From positions 1 to 29,955 of the forward strand of contig JAEXTK010000213.1 in assembly GCA_023406985.1 (NCBI GenBank): 29,955 nt of DNA, in the 5' to 3' direction. Under the pieces are notes generated by a model. It ran no database searches. It saw only the letters and a program-made list of their open reading frames with translations, and was not told where the DNA came from. Made by a program: the position numbers and the translations under genes. The stretch comes from Spirochaetota bacterium. Its GTDB lineage: Bacteria; Spirochaetota; Spirochaetia; Treponematales; Breznakiellaceae. How positions within the stretch are numbered: the stretch's first letter is position 1; every line of letters begins with the position of its first letter. Shown here one piece after another: positions 1 to 6,947 of the stretch.

Positions 1-44
1 GCGACGGACCGCGTCGGCTCCTGACCCGGGGATGACCGCCGCGG

Positions 45-635
45 TTATCTACCGACCGCGAGGTGTTCGATCAGTATCTTGACCCCGATGCCCACGAGGG
101 CCAGCCCCCCGAGCGTCTGAGCCCATCGTTCCAGGGCCGCGCCGATCCGCTTGCCGAATTCGAATCCGATGAGGCATACCGCGAAGGTGATCGCGCCGAT
201 GACGGCCGCGGGACTCAGGACCGGCGTCCCGAGCAGGCTGAAGGATAGGCCGACGGCGAGGGCGTCGATGCTCGTGGCCACGGAGAGGGTGAGGAGGGTT
301 CGCCCGTCGCTGATATCGGTCTTGCGTGCGCCCCCCGCTTCCTCCTCATCCTCGCACGCGGCTTCCGTTCCGGAAAAGGATTCCGCGGCCATTTTCCCGC
401 CGATGAAGGCGAGGAGCCCGAAGGCTATCCAGTGATCGAAGCCTTGGATGTAGCCGCGGAAGGCGACGCCGAGCAGCCAGCCGGCGATCGGCATGAGGAA
501 CTGGAAGAGACCGAAGGAGAAGGCTCCGCGGAGGGCGTGCACGGGACGCAGGTCCCGGGAACACATGCCGGAAGTGACGGACACCGCGAAGGCGTCCATG
601 GAAAGGCCGAGCGCTATGAGCACCGTCTGGAGCAT
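45..635 (-). CDS. mntP: Manganese efflux pump MntP (DUF204 family)
   Basis: A 196-residue polytopic membrane protein of the MntP family, which exports Mn2+ across the inner membrane to prevent manganese toxicity. About six hydrophobic segments are visible. Both family halves carry the expected acidic intramembrane motif: SMDAFAVS near residues 12-19 and SIDALAVG in the second half. The acidic loop between the halves (EDEEEAGG) is a typical soluble linker. Length matches the family (about 185-200). The ATG at 635 is chosen because it begins the conserved first helix. It has no Shine-Dalgarno but sits 6 bases after a good -10, so the mRNA looks leaderless. That leaves no room for the yybP-ykoY manganese riboswitch that often controls this family. 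It follows the polyprenyl synthase gene by 49 bases but has its own promoter. Confidence 0.93.
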   Translation of the reverse strand: MLQTVLIALGLSMDAFAVSVTSGMCSRDLRPVHALRGAFSFGLFQFLMPIAGWLLGVAFRGYIQGFDHWIAFGLLAFIGGKMAAESFSGTEAACEDEEEAGGARKTDISDGRTLLTLSVATSIDALAVGLSFSLLGTPVLSPAAVIGAITFAVCLIGFEFGKRIGAALERWAQTLGGLALVGIGVKILIEHLAVGR

Positions 636-641
636 TGCGGG

Positions 642-671
642 ACACTAGCACGCGGCCGGAGCCGGGGTCAA
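642..671 (-). promoter_or_regulatory. Promoter of mntP, leaderless type
   Basis: On the minus strand, TTGACC (666-671), an 18-base spacer and TAGTGT (642-647) precede the mntP ATG by only 6 bases (CCCGCA). Transcription would start at or next to the start codon, and no Shine-Dalgarno is present. Same layout as the promoter at 21727-21756. Confidence 0.65.
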
Positions 672-684
672 GGTTCGAGGTTTT

Positions 685-1653
685 TCAATACGTCCGTTCG
701 AGGAGCCGGTGCGCGAGCCGTTCCATCATATCGCGCGGTTCGCCCTTCGGTAGTTTGGCGATTTCCGCGAGGCTGCGCTCGGTATAGCGCCGGGCGTAGG
801 CGCGGGCGCCTTCGATGCCGCCGCGGGCCGCGGTCGCGTCGATCACGACGGCGGGGTCGGCCGTCGGGAACCGCTCCGGCGATACCAGCTCCGCCAGTTT
901 TCCGTCCGCGTCGTTGGCGAGGGCGCAGATGAGCGGCAAGGTCGCGAGGCCCGCGCGGAGGTCGTTGCCGGTGGGCTTGCGCACGCGGTCGGCGGTGCCG
1001 ATGTAATCCAGGATGTCGTCGATGATCTGGAAGGCCATGCCGATGTCGTATCCCGCCCTCCTGAGCCGTTCGGCGACGAGCGGCGGCGCCTTGGATTCGG
1101 CGGCCCCGACGTGGCAGGCGAGGGAGAAGAGCAGGGCCGTCTTTCCCATGATCTTCCGCAGATACCGGCGCACTGACCGATCCGCGCGGAAGCGATCGAT
1201 ATCCTGCTCGATCTCCATCGTACAGATGACGGAAATCGCGCGGGCGAGGCGCGTGGCGTTATCGGGGGACGTGTACGCGGCGGCGAGGAGGAAACAGCGC
1301 GAGAGCAGGTAGTCGCCGACGAGGACGGCGTCCTTCTTGCCGTAGCGCACGTGCGCGGCGGGCAAGCCCCGTCGGAACGGGGAGTCGTCGATCACGTCGT
1401 CATGGATGAGCGTGGCGATGTGGAGCATCTCCAGCGCGGCGGCCAGGGAGGCGCGTTTCTTCGCCTCCATTTTCCCGAAGCGGGACGCGACGATCAGGAG
1501 CCCCGGGCGGAGCAACTTGCCGTCGCCGCCGACCAGGGCCGAGGTCGCGTCCTTGATGATGGGATTCTCGGAGCCGACCGCCTCGGCCATCGCGGCCGAT
1601 ACGCGGTCGAGCTCCTCGACGAGGCCGGGGAAATCGGCCCAAAAATCCGTCAT
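685..1653 (-). CDS. trans-Polyprenyl diphosphate synthase (IspB/HepT-like)
   Basis: A 322-residue class I trans-isoprenyl diphosphate synthase. It condenses isopentenyl diphosphate onto allylic diphosphates to build the chain used for the quinone tail. Both Mg-binding aspartate-rich motifs are intact: the first (IHDDVIDDS, Asp85/86/89) and the second (IIDDILDY, Asp212/213/216). The GKLLRP substrate-binding motif lies near residue 45 and the KT pair near 171. Bulky residues before the first motif are few, as in long-chain enzymes, but the product length cannot be read with certainty. The ATG at 1653 lies 8 bases after the ndh stop, so it is cotranscribed with a quinone-reducing NADH dehydrogenase; this supports a role in quinone rather than cell-wall lipid synthesis. 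Upstream in-frame codons run into ndh and were not used. The ribosome binding site is weak (ACGGA), suggesting translational coupling. Confidence 0.9.
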   Translation of the reverse strand: MTDFWADFPGLVEELDRVSAAMAEAVGSENPIIKDATSALVGGDGKLLRPGLLIVASRFGKMEAKKRASLAAALEMLHIATLIHDDVIDDSPFRRGLPAAHVRYGKKDAVLVGDYLLSRCFLLAAAYTSPDNATRLARAISVICTMEIEQDIDRFRADRSVRRYLRKIMGKTALLFSLACHVGAAESKAPPLVAERLRRAGYDIGMAFQIIDDILDYIGTADRVRKPTGNDLRAGLATLPLICALANDADGKLAELVSPERFPTADPAVVIDATAARGGIEGARAYARRYTERSLAEIAKLPKGEPRDMMERLAHRLLERTY

Positions 1654-1661
1654 TCCGTGCG

Positions 1662-3794
1662 TTACTTGGCCGGTCCGTCGAGGTACCAGTGGTTGCGACG
1701 CGCGATCTTCGTGCCGTTCCACCACTTCTTGCAGAAGGGAACGACCCAGCAGTCGAGGCCGAAGGCGCGTCCCGCGCCGCCGAGCATGAGGAAGCCGGCG
1801 AACACGAACCAGAGCTGATCCCAGGCGAACATGCCGGAGAGGGTGAAGACGATGCACATCACGATGGAAGCCGCCGCCGCCCACCAGGTGAAGAGGCCGC
1901 CGAAGAGCGCGAGGCCGATGCCGATCTCGGCGCAGACGACCATGAGCTGGAAGAGCTGGAAGGGCAGGTAGGCCGCCATGCCGTCCATGAAGGTGGTCCT
2001 GAACCACGTGGAGATCGGGCCGTTGAAGTTGAAGATCGGCTTCGTGAGGTCCCAGACCGCGTGGAAGGCTTTGGTCGCCGTGTCGGCGACCGCCGCGACC
2101 GCGTCGCCCGTGGCCGCGCTCACCGCGTCAGCCACCGGGGCGACCGCCCCGGCCGCTTGATCGGAAGCCGCGCTCACCGCGTCGGTGGCCGCCTGGACGA
2201 CGGCCTGGCCGCCTTCCGCCCACTCCTCGGAAGCGGCGCTCATCGCGTCGGCCGCGCCGCCCTGGACGGCCTCGGCCGCCTTGGCCACGCCCGCCTGGAC
2301 GACGCCCTGGCTGAACATCCAGCCGGACTTGGAGCCGCTGCCCCACGACAACCAGCCTTCGCCGATCTTGTTGACGCCTTCCATGACCCACATGAGGCCG
2401 AGCCAGAGGCGGAGCGGCAGGAGCCAGTAGCCGCGGGTCTTGTAGGCGCCGAAGCCGTGGACGATGGACTTGCCCTGGTCGTTGTTGAGGAACTCGTGCT
2501 TGAGGTATTCCCAGCACTGGTTGACGCCGGCGACGCCGAAGAGGTAATGCAGGTTGATGAGGTGCTTCATCGCCATGGCGAAGAAACCGGAGAGTTTCAT
2601 GCCGCCGGCGTTGGAGACCGCGTACTTGCCGCCCACCGACACCATGAAGCCGTGGTAGTTGGACTTGAAGGTCTTCGCTTCGGTCCCTTCGATCTCCGCG
2701 GCGATGTTGTGGGCCGCCACTTCGGCGGTCTGGAGGGCCGTCTCGACGATCTGGGGGAGCGGCTTGTTGTTCTCCAGGAACCAGATGTTGTCTCCGACGA
2801 GGAAGACGTTCCGGTAATCGACCGAGCGCATATCCTCGGTCACGAGGATGCGGCCCTTCTTGCCGGAGACGTCGCGGTGCTCCTTCTTGAACTTACAGTC
2901 GGCCAGTCCGCAGGAGCCGTGGGCCTTCTGGATCTCGCAGTCGCGGTTGCCGCAGCGGCCCTTGGTGAGATCGAGCATGCCGACGAAATGGCAACCCTGG
3001 ACGCCGCAGGTCCAGATGAAGGTATCGGTCTCTATGGTGGAGCCGTCCTTGAGCTTGACCACGCCGGGCTCGGCGCCGATGATCGGCGTGTTCGTGCGGA
3101 GCTCGGCCCCGTGCTTGCGCATGTAGGCGTCGACCTTGGTCCGGAGATCCTCTTCCAGGATGGGGAGGATATTCGGCAAGGCCTCGACGACCATCACCTT
3201 CACCTCGGACCGATCGACGAGCCACTTCGCGCACATCGCGTCGCGCCATTCGATGAGCTCGCCCGCGAGCTCGATGCCGGTGAAGCCGGCGCCCGCGACC
3301 ACGAAGGTCAGCATGCGCGCGCGTTTGGCCGGATCCTGTTCGGCGACGGCCTTCTCGAAGGTATCCTCGATGTGGTGGCGGATCTTCATGGCGTCGGCGA
3401 AGGACCAGAGCGTGAAGGAATTTTCCTTGACGCCGGGGACGCCGAAGAACTCGGGTTCGGCGCCGGCGCCGATCACGAGGTAGTCGTATTCGTACGTCGC
3501 GGTCGCGGATACCGCCTTCTTGGCCGCGAAATCGATGCCGGTGATCTTGTCCAGCACGACCTTGACCTTGGAGGCTCCGAACACCTTGGCGAAGGGCACG
3601 CGTACCGAATCCGGCTCTACGCGGTGCGCCGCGACCTCGTGGAGTTCGGTCATGAGCGTATGGTAGGGGTTCTTGTCGATGAGGGTAATGGAAACGTCGT
3701 CCCGTTTCTTATAGCGCTTCGCGAGTTTTTTTGCCGCCTCGATGCCGCCGTAGCCGCCGCCGAGGACGAGAATTCTCGTATTTTTCTCCGCCAT
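1662..3794 (-). CDS. ndh: NDH-2 type NADH:quinone oxidoreductase fused to a split DoxX domain
   Basis: A 710-residue fusion. Residues 1-450 are a type II NADH dehydrogenase: FAD site GGGYGG (12-17), NAD(P) site VAGAGFTGIELAGEL (166-180), and the VFLVGD FAD contact (330-335). It should pass electrons from NADH to quinone without pumping protons. Residues 456-485 form the first helix of a DoxX-like membrane domain; residues 608-685 supply its remaining helices. Between them lies an insertion of about 100 residues that is very rich in Ala, Val and Asp, with repeated DAxSAA motifs. A second oddity is a cysteine-rich insert at 263-306 with three CX4C pairs (263/268, 281/286, 295/300) placed inside the usual WTxGV segment. 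The ATG at 3794 has a strong AAGGAG six bases upstream; an earlier in-frame ATG lacks one. First gene of a two-gene unit with the polyprenyl synthase. Confidence 0.9.
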   Translation of the reverse strand: MAEKNTRILVLGGGYGGIEAAKKLAKRYKKRDDVSITLIDKNPYHTLMTELHEVAAHRVEPDSVRVPFAKVFGASKVKVVLDKITGIDFAAKKAVSATATYEYDYLVIGAGAEPEFFGVPGVKENSFTLWSFADAMKIRHHIEDTFEKAVAEQDPAKRARMLTFVVAGAGFTGIELAGELIEWRDAMCAKWLVDRSEVKVMVVEALPNILPILEEDLRTKVDAYMRKHGAELRTNTPIIGAEPGVVKLKDGSTIETDTFIWTCGVQGCHFVGMLDLTKGRCGNRDCEIQKAHGSCGLADCKFKKEHRDVSGKKGRILVTEDMRSVDYRNVFLVGDNIWFLENNKPLPQIVETALQTAEVAAHNIAAEIEGTEAKTFKSNYHGFMVSVGGKYAVSNAGGMKLSGFFAMAMKHLINLHYLFGVAGVNQCWEYLKHEFLNNDQGKSIVHGFGAYKTRGYWLLPLRLWLGLMWVMEGVNKIGEGWLSWGSGSKSGWMFSQGVVQAGVAKAAEAVQGGAADAMSAASEEWAEGGQAVVQAATDAVSAASDQAAGAVAPVADAVSAATGDAVAAVADTATKAFHAVWDLTKPIFNFNGPISTWFRTTFMDGMAAYLPFQLFQLMVVCAEIGIGLALFGGLFTWWAAAASIVMCIVFTLSGMFAWDQLWFVFAGFLMLGGAGRAFGLDCWVVPFCKKWWNGTKIARRNHWYLDGPAK
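2055..2297 (-). repeat. Ala/Val-rich repeat inside the ndh fusion gene
   Basis: Codons 500-580 encode a low-complexity segment with three DA(M/V)SAA(S/T) repeats and related AVxxAAxDAV units. At DNA level the repeats share GCGCTCAYCGCGTC cores around 2117, 2173 and 2237 (plus-strand reading). The segment interrupts the DoxX-like domain after its first helix and would form a long amphipathic or coiled helix. Confidence 0.6.
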
Positions 3795-3868
3795 GTCGTG
3801 CTCCTTCATGGGCTTGGGTGTGGACGACCGCGCCGGGGTGCAGGGCAATGACGCGGTTGATTCGCCTT

Positions 3869-3898
3869 ATAGTTCATGTTTTTTCTCAAAAATGTCAA
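3869..3898 (-). promoter_or_regulatory. Promoter of the ndh-polyprenyl synthase unit
   Basis: Perfect TTGACA (3893-3898) with an 18-base spacer to AACTAT (3869-3874), reading on the minus strand; TATAAG overlaps it at 3866-3871 with longer spacing. The stretch just upstream (3900-3935) is strikingly AT-rich for this window and contains the palindrome ATATCGATAT (3917-3926), resembling an UP element or regulator site. The leader would be about 65 bases and includes the AAGGAG of ndh. No Rex-type operator is visible here. Confidence 0.65.
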
Positions 3899-3928
3899 GT
3901 ATGATGATGTAAAAATATATCGATATTT

Positions 3929-4930
3929 CTATATTTCGTTCGCGCCAATCAGCTCGAATGACCGCAGGGAGACGGTGACGAGCTTGTATATGAAGACATC
4001 CATCACGAGCTCCTCGAGGGCGGAACCGGAGGCGCGGACGGCGATATCGAATTCGGCGATGAGGGCCACGGCGCGCCGGACGGACGCGGCGTCGAACCGC
4101 CGGGCCGCGGCCGCGTAATCGCGCTGGGCCTTCTTGGAGGAAAGGCCGATCTTCTTGAGCTCGAAGTCGTTGAGCCTGCCCGCCTCGGACAGGTCGACGT
4201 AGTCGGCGAGGCGCCGGAAGCACCAGAGGAGGCCGGCGAGGACGGCGACCGGCGCTTCCTTGGCCGCCAGGAGCGTCCGGGTCGTTTCCAAGGCCTTGTC
4301 GAGGTCGCCGTCGGCGATGCGGGAAAAGAGCGTGAAGGCCGACTCCTCCCGCGTATGGGCCAGGCATCGCTCCACCTCGGCTTCCCCGACCACGGTCCCC
4401 TTCTCCAGGAAGAGGCACAGCCTGCCGCATTCCCGCCTGAGCGCGTCGGTATTGTTTTCCACGAGTTCCAGGATGGTCTCGATGCCGTCGTCGCTGATGC
4501 GGAAGCCTTCCCGCCGGAAAAACGAGGCCACCCACTCGATCTTCCGATTCTCGAACAACTCCCAGAAGATGCGCTTGGCTTCCTTCGGCACCGCGCCCTC
4601 GAGCCGCTTGTCCACGGCGGTTTCGTCCGAGATCAGCGCCAGGACGGTGTCGTCCTGGGGTTTGGCGAGATAGCCGGCCAGGAGGTCGACGTCTTCCTTT
4701 TTCTTCACGAGCTCCGCGTTCTTGAGCTGGAAGAACCGCGCGTCGCTGAAGAGGGAGCCGTTGCGGAGGCGGGAGACGAATTCGCCCATGGCGGTCTCTC
4801 CCGCGTAGAACGTGAACTCTTCCGGGGGGGTAGCGGACGACGCGGCGAGGGAGGCGCGGAGCGCGTCCACGGCGTCCTTGCGCTCGCCGATTTCCGGGCC
4901 GAGGAACAGATAGTTTGCGCCTTTAGCCAC
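3929..4930 (-). CDS. holA: DNA polymerase III delta subunit (clamp loader)
   Basis: A 333-residue HolA protein, the clamp-loader subunit that opens the beta ring during replication. It shows the family pattern: an N-terminal domain with YLFLGPEIGERKDAVDAL and the RLRNGSLFSDARFFQLKNAE segment, the middle DDTVLALIS strand, then the helical C-terminal collar with WVASFFRREGFRISDDGIETILELVENNTDALRREC and the LAGLLWCFRRL helix. Length fits the family (about 330-345). The start is a GTG at 4930, supported by GGAAG a few bases upstream and by conservation beginning right after it; longer in-frame versions would overlap lexA with non-conserved sequence. It begins 8 bases after the lexA stop and is the last gene of a six-gene unit. 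No terminator hairpin is evident between its stop and the ndh promoter. Confidence 0.88.
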   Translation of the reverse strand: MAKGANYLFLGPEIGERKDAVDALRASLAASSATPPEEFTFYAGETAMGEFVSRLRNGSLFSDARFFQLKNAELVKKKEDVDLLAGYLAKPQDDTVLALISDETAVDKRLEGAVPKEAKRIFWELFENRKIEWVASFFRREGFRISDDGIETILELVENNTDALRRECGRLCLFLEKGTVVGEAEVERCLAHTREESAFTLFSRIADGDLDKALETTRTLLAAKEAPVAVLAGLLWCFRRLADYVDLSEAGRLNDFELKKIGLSSKKAQRDYAAAARRFDAASVRRAVALIAEFDIAVRASGSALEELVMDVFIYKLVTVSLRSFELIGANEI

Positions 4931-4938
4931 GGCTCTTC

Positions 4939-5553
4939 CTACGCGTATTTGCGGATCAGGCAGGTGAGCCGCCCCAGGATCCGTACGTCCTGGCAATAGA
5001 TGGGCGAATACGCGGGGTTCTCGGGCTGGAGGCGGATGCGCGAACTTTCCTTGAAGAAGCGCTTGAGGGTGACCGCCTCTTCCACGACCGCGACGACGAT
5101 TTCCCCGTCCCGCGCGACTTCCCGCTTCTCCACCACCGCCAGGTCGCCGTCCACGATACCGGCCCGCTCCATGGAATCCCCGCGCACGCGCAGGGCGAAG
5201 TACTGGCCTCCCTTACGGAGCATGGACTGCGGTACGGGCACGGTGCCGTCCCAGTTCTCTTCGGCCAAGATGGGCCGTCCCGCCGCCACGTCGCCGAGGA
5301 CGGGTACGTTCATGGACTGGACTTCGGCTTCTTCCTCGTCCTCGGTCTTGATCACCTCGATGGTCCGGGACCGCTTGTCGCCGAGTCGGAGCCGATTCTT
5401 CTTCTTGAGGGCGCCCAGATGGTCGTAGGCGCCTTTGACCGAGATGGAGAAGTGATCCGCGATCTCCCGAATGGTCGGAGGATACGCGTGTTTGGAGACG
5501 TACTGCGTGATGAAGGACAGCACTTCCCGTTGCCGTTCCGTGAGCTCTTTCAT
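4939..5553 (-). CDS. lexA: LexA SOS repressor (S24 family)
   Basis: A 204-residue LexA, the repressor of DNA-damage genes that cleaves itself when stimulated by RecA filaments. The N-terminal winged helix (LTERQREVLSFI to the recognition region around residues 25-65) is followed by an acidic linker and the S24 peptidase domain. The self-cleavage bond is Ala91-Gly92 (DVAAGRP), the catalytic serine is Ser127 (RGDSMERAGI) and the lysine is Lys164 (AVTLKRF). All parts needed for autocleavage are present. Its ATG overlaps the stop of the ntrC-like gene in ATGA, so translation is probably coupled to the response regulator. No separate promoter is obvious, so lexA expression may depend on the hprK promoter or on an unseen promoter inside the upstream gene. 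Operator sequences for this LexA type could not be identified here. Confidence 0.94.
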   Translation of the reverse strand: MKELTERQREVLSFITQYVSKHAYPPTIREIADHFSISVKGAYDHLGALKKKNRLRLGDKRSRTIEVIKTEDEEEAEVQSMNVPVLGDVAAGRPILAEENWDGTVPVPQSMLRKGGQYFALRVRGDSMERAGIVDGDLAVVEKREVARDGEIVVAVVEEAVTLKRFFKESSRIRLQPENPAYSPIYCQDVRILGRLTCLIRKYA

Positions 5554-6947
5554 CTATCCGTCCTTATGCCGTGCTTCCGGATCTTCGCGTGGAGGTTGCT
5601 CGGATACAGGCCGACAGCCTCCGCCGTACGCGAGATAGTATATCCGTTTTCGGCCAGCTTGCGTTCGATATATCGTTTTTCGAAGAGATCGCGCGCGGAC
5701 GCGAAATCCAAATCCAAGTATTCGTCGGGAAGGCCGTCCGAGGGGCCTTCGGCGCCGGCGGACCCGTTCCGCCCTGCCGCCGGAGCGTCGGGATCGTAGC
5801 GCTGCAGCAAGGCCTTCAGCGCGTCGGCCCCGATGCGGTCGCCGTCGCACATGACGGCGATCCGTTCGGCGAGATTCCTGAGCTCGCGCACGTTGCCCGG
5901 CCATTCCTGGCGGCGGAGGAAGGCGATCGCCTCTTCCTCAAGGACCAGGTCCTCGGCGCCGAAGAACGCCAGGAAACGCTCCATGAGGATCGGAATGTCG
6001 TCGATCCGGTCGCGGAGCGGGGGAAGCACGATGGGCACGACGTTGAGCCGGAAGAAGAGGTCTTCCCGGAAGCGCCCCGCCCGGCACTCGGCCTCGAGGT
6101 TCTTGTTCGTCGCGGCGACGATCCGCACGTCGACATCGATCGTCCGCTCGCCCCCGATCCGCTCGATCTTCCGCTCCTGGATGGCCCGGAGCACCTTGGC
6201 TTGGGCGGACAGGGACATGTCGCCGATCTCGTCCAGGAAGAGGGTTCCCCCCGAAGCCAGTTCGAAGCGGCCCTTGCGGCCCGCGATCGCGTCCGTGAAG
6301 GCGCCTTTCTCATGGCCGAAAAGTTCGCTCTCAATGAGCGTGTCGGGGATGGCGGCGCAGTTGACCTCGACGAAGGGCTTGGAGGCCCGCGTGGAGCGGC
6401 GATGGATGGCGCGCGCCACGAGCTCCTTGCCCGTGCCGTTCTCGCCCATCACGAGGATGCGCGCGTCGCTCGCGGCGGCCTGCGTGATGCGCGACCGGAC
6501 GTCGTCCATCGCCCGGCTCGTCCCGATGAGCTCTTCCTCTATGGCGGGGGAGCCCTGCTTCAGGCCCGCGTTCTCGGCGCGCAGGGTCCGCATGGCGAGG
6601 GCGTTGCGCGTGACGGTGAGGACCTTTTCAAGGGAGAGCGGTTTTTCCAGGAAATCGAAGGCGCCGAGCTTCACCGCCCGGACGGCCATGTCCACGTTCG
6701 CGTGGCCCGAGATCACGACGACTTCCAACTCGGGCCACCCGGTGCGGATGCGCTCCAACGCCTCAAGGCCGCCCATGCGCGGCATCCAAACATCCAAGAA
6801 GACCAAGTCGATCGGCCGGCTTTCCAACAACGCGAGCCCTTCTATGGCGTCCCCCGCGGAATGTACGCGGTAGCGTTCGTCCTCGAGTATGGAGCCGAGC
6901 GCGCTACGGATGCCGGGTTCGTCGTCGATAACCAAAATCTCATTCAT
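5550..6947 (-). CDS. NtrC-family sigma-54 response regulator
   Basis: A 465-residue three-domain regulator. The receiver domain (1-120) has the acidic pair DDEPG, phospho-acceptor Asp52 (LVFLDVWMP) and Lys102 (FLEKPLS). The AAA+ domain (about 138-370) has Walker A GENGTGKE (168-175), Walker B LFLDEIGD (236-243) and the RFREDLFFRLNV region. The C-terminus carries a Fis-type helix-turn-helix (NGYTISRTAEAVGLYPSNLHAKI, in two parts around 434-456). The sigma-54 contact loop reads GAFTDA (215-220) rather than the consensus GAFTGA; variants at this position exist in related regulators, so activity is not excluded. It lies downstream of its partner histidine kinase with ATGA overlap, and its own stop overlaps lexA the same way. 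It is likely NtrX- or AtoC-like; the specific targets are unknown. Confidence 0.92.
   Translation of the reverse strand: MNEILVIDDEPGIRSALGSILEDERYRVHSAGDAIEGLALLESRPIDLVFLDVWMPRMGGLEALERIRTGWPELEVVVISGHANVDMAVRAVKLGAFDFLEKPLSLEKVLTVTRNALAMRTLRAENAGLKQGSPAIEEELIGTSRAMDDVRSRITQAAASDARILVMGENGTGKELVARAIHRRSTRASKPFVEVNCAAIPDTLIESELFGHEKGAFTDAIAGRKGRFELASGGTLFLDEIGDMSLSAQAKVLRAIQERKIERIGGERTIDVDVRIVAATNKNLEAECRAGRFREDLFFRLNVVPIVLPPLRDRIDDIPILMERFLAFFGAEDLVLEEEAIAFLRRQEWPGNVRELRNLAERIAVMCDGDRIGADALKALLQRYDPDAPAAGRNGSAGAEGPSDGLPDEYLDLDFASARDLFEKRYIERKLAENGYTISRTAEAVGLYPSNLHAKIRKHGIRTDR

Noticed and set aside
636..684. A yybP-ykoY manganese riboswitch before mntP
   Set aside because: The space between the promoter and the ATG is 6 bases, far too short for the riboswitch.
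1689..3851. A very long open frame on the plus strand opposite the NDH-2 fusion gene
   Set aside because: High GC makes antisense frames stay open. Its translation is a mirror of the real gene (strings of D, E, H, G, R), shows no family motif, and has no ribosome binding site.
3795..3928. A Rex operator upstream of ndh
   Set aside because: NDH-2 genes are common Rex targets, but no TTGTGAA/TTCACAA pair occurs here; only an unrelated ATATCGATAT palindrome is seen.
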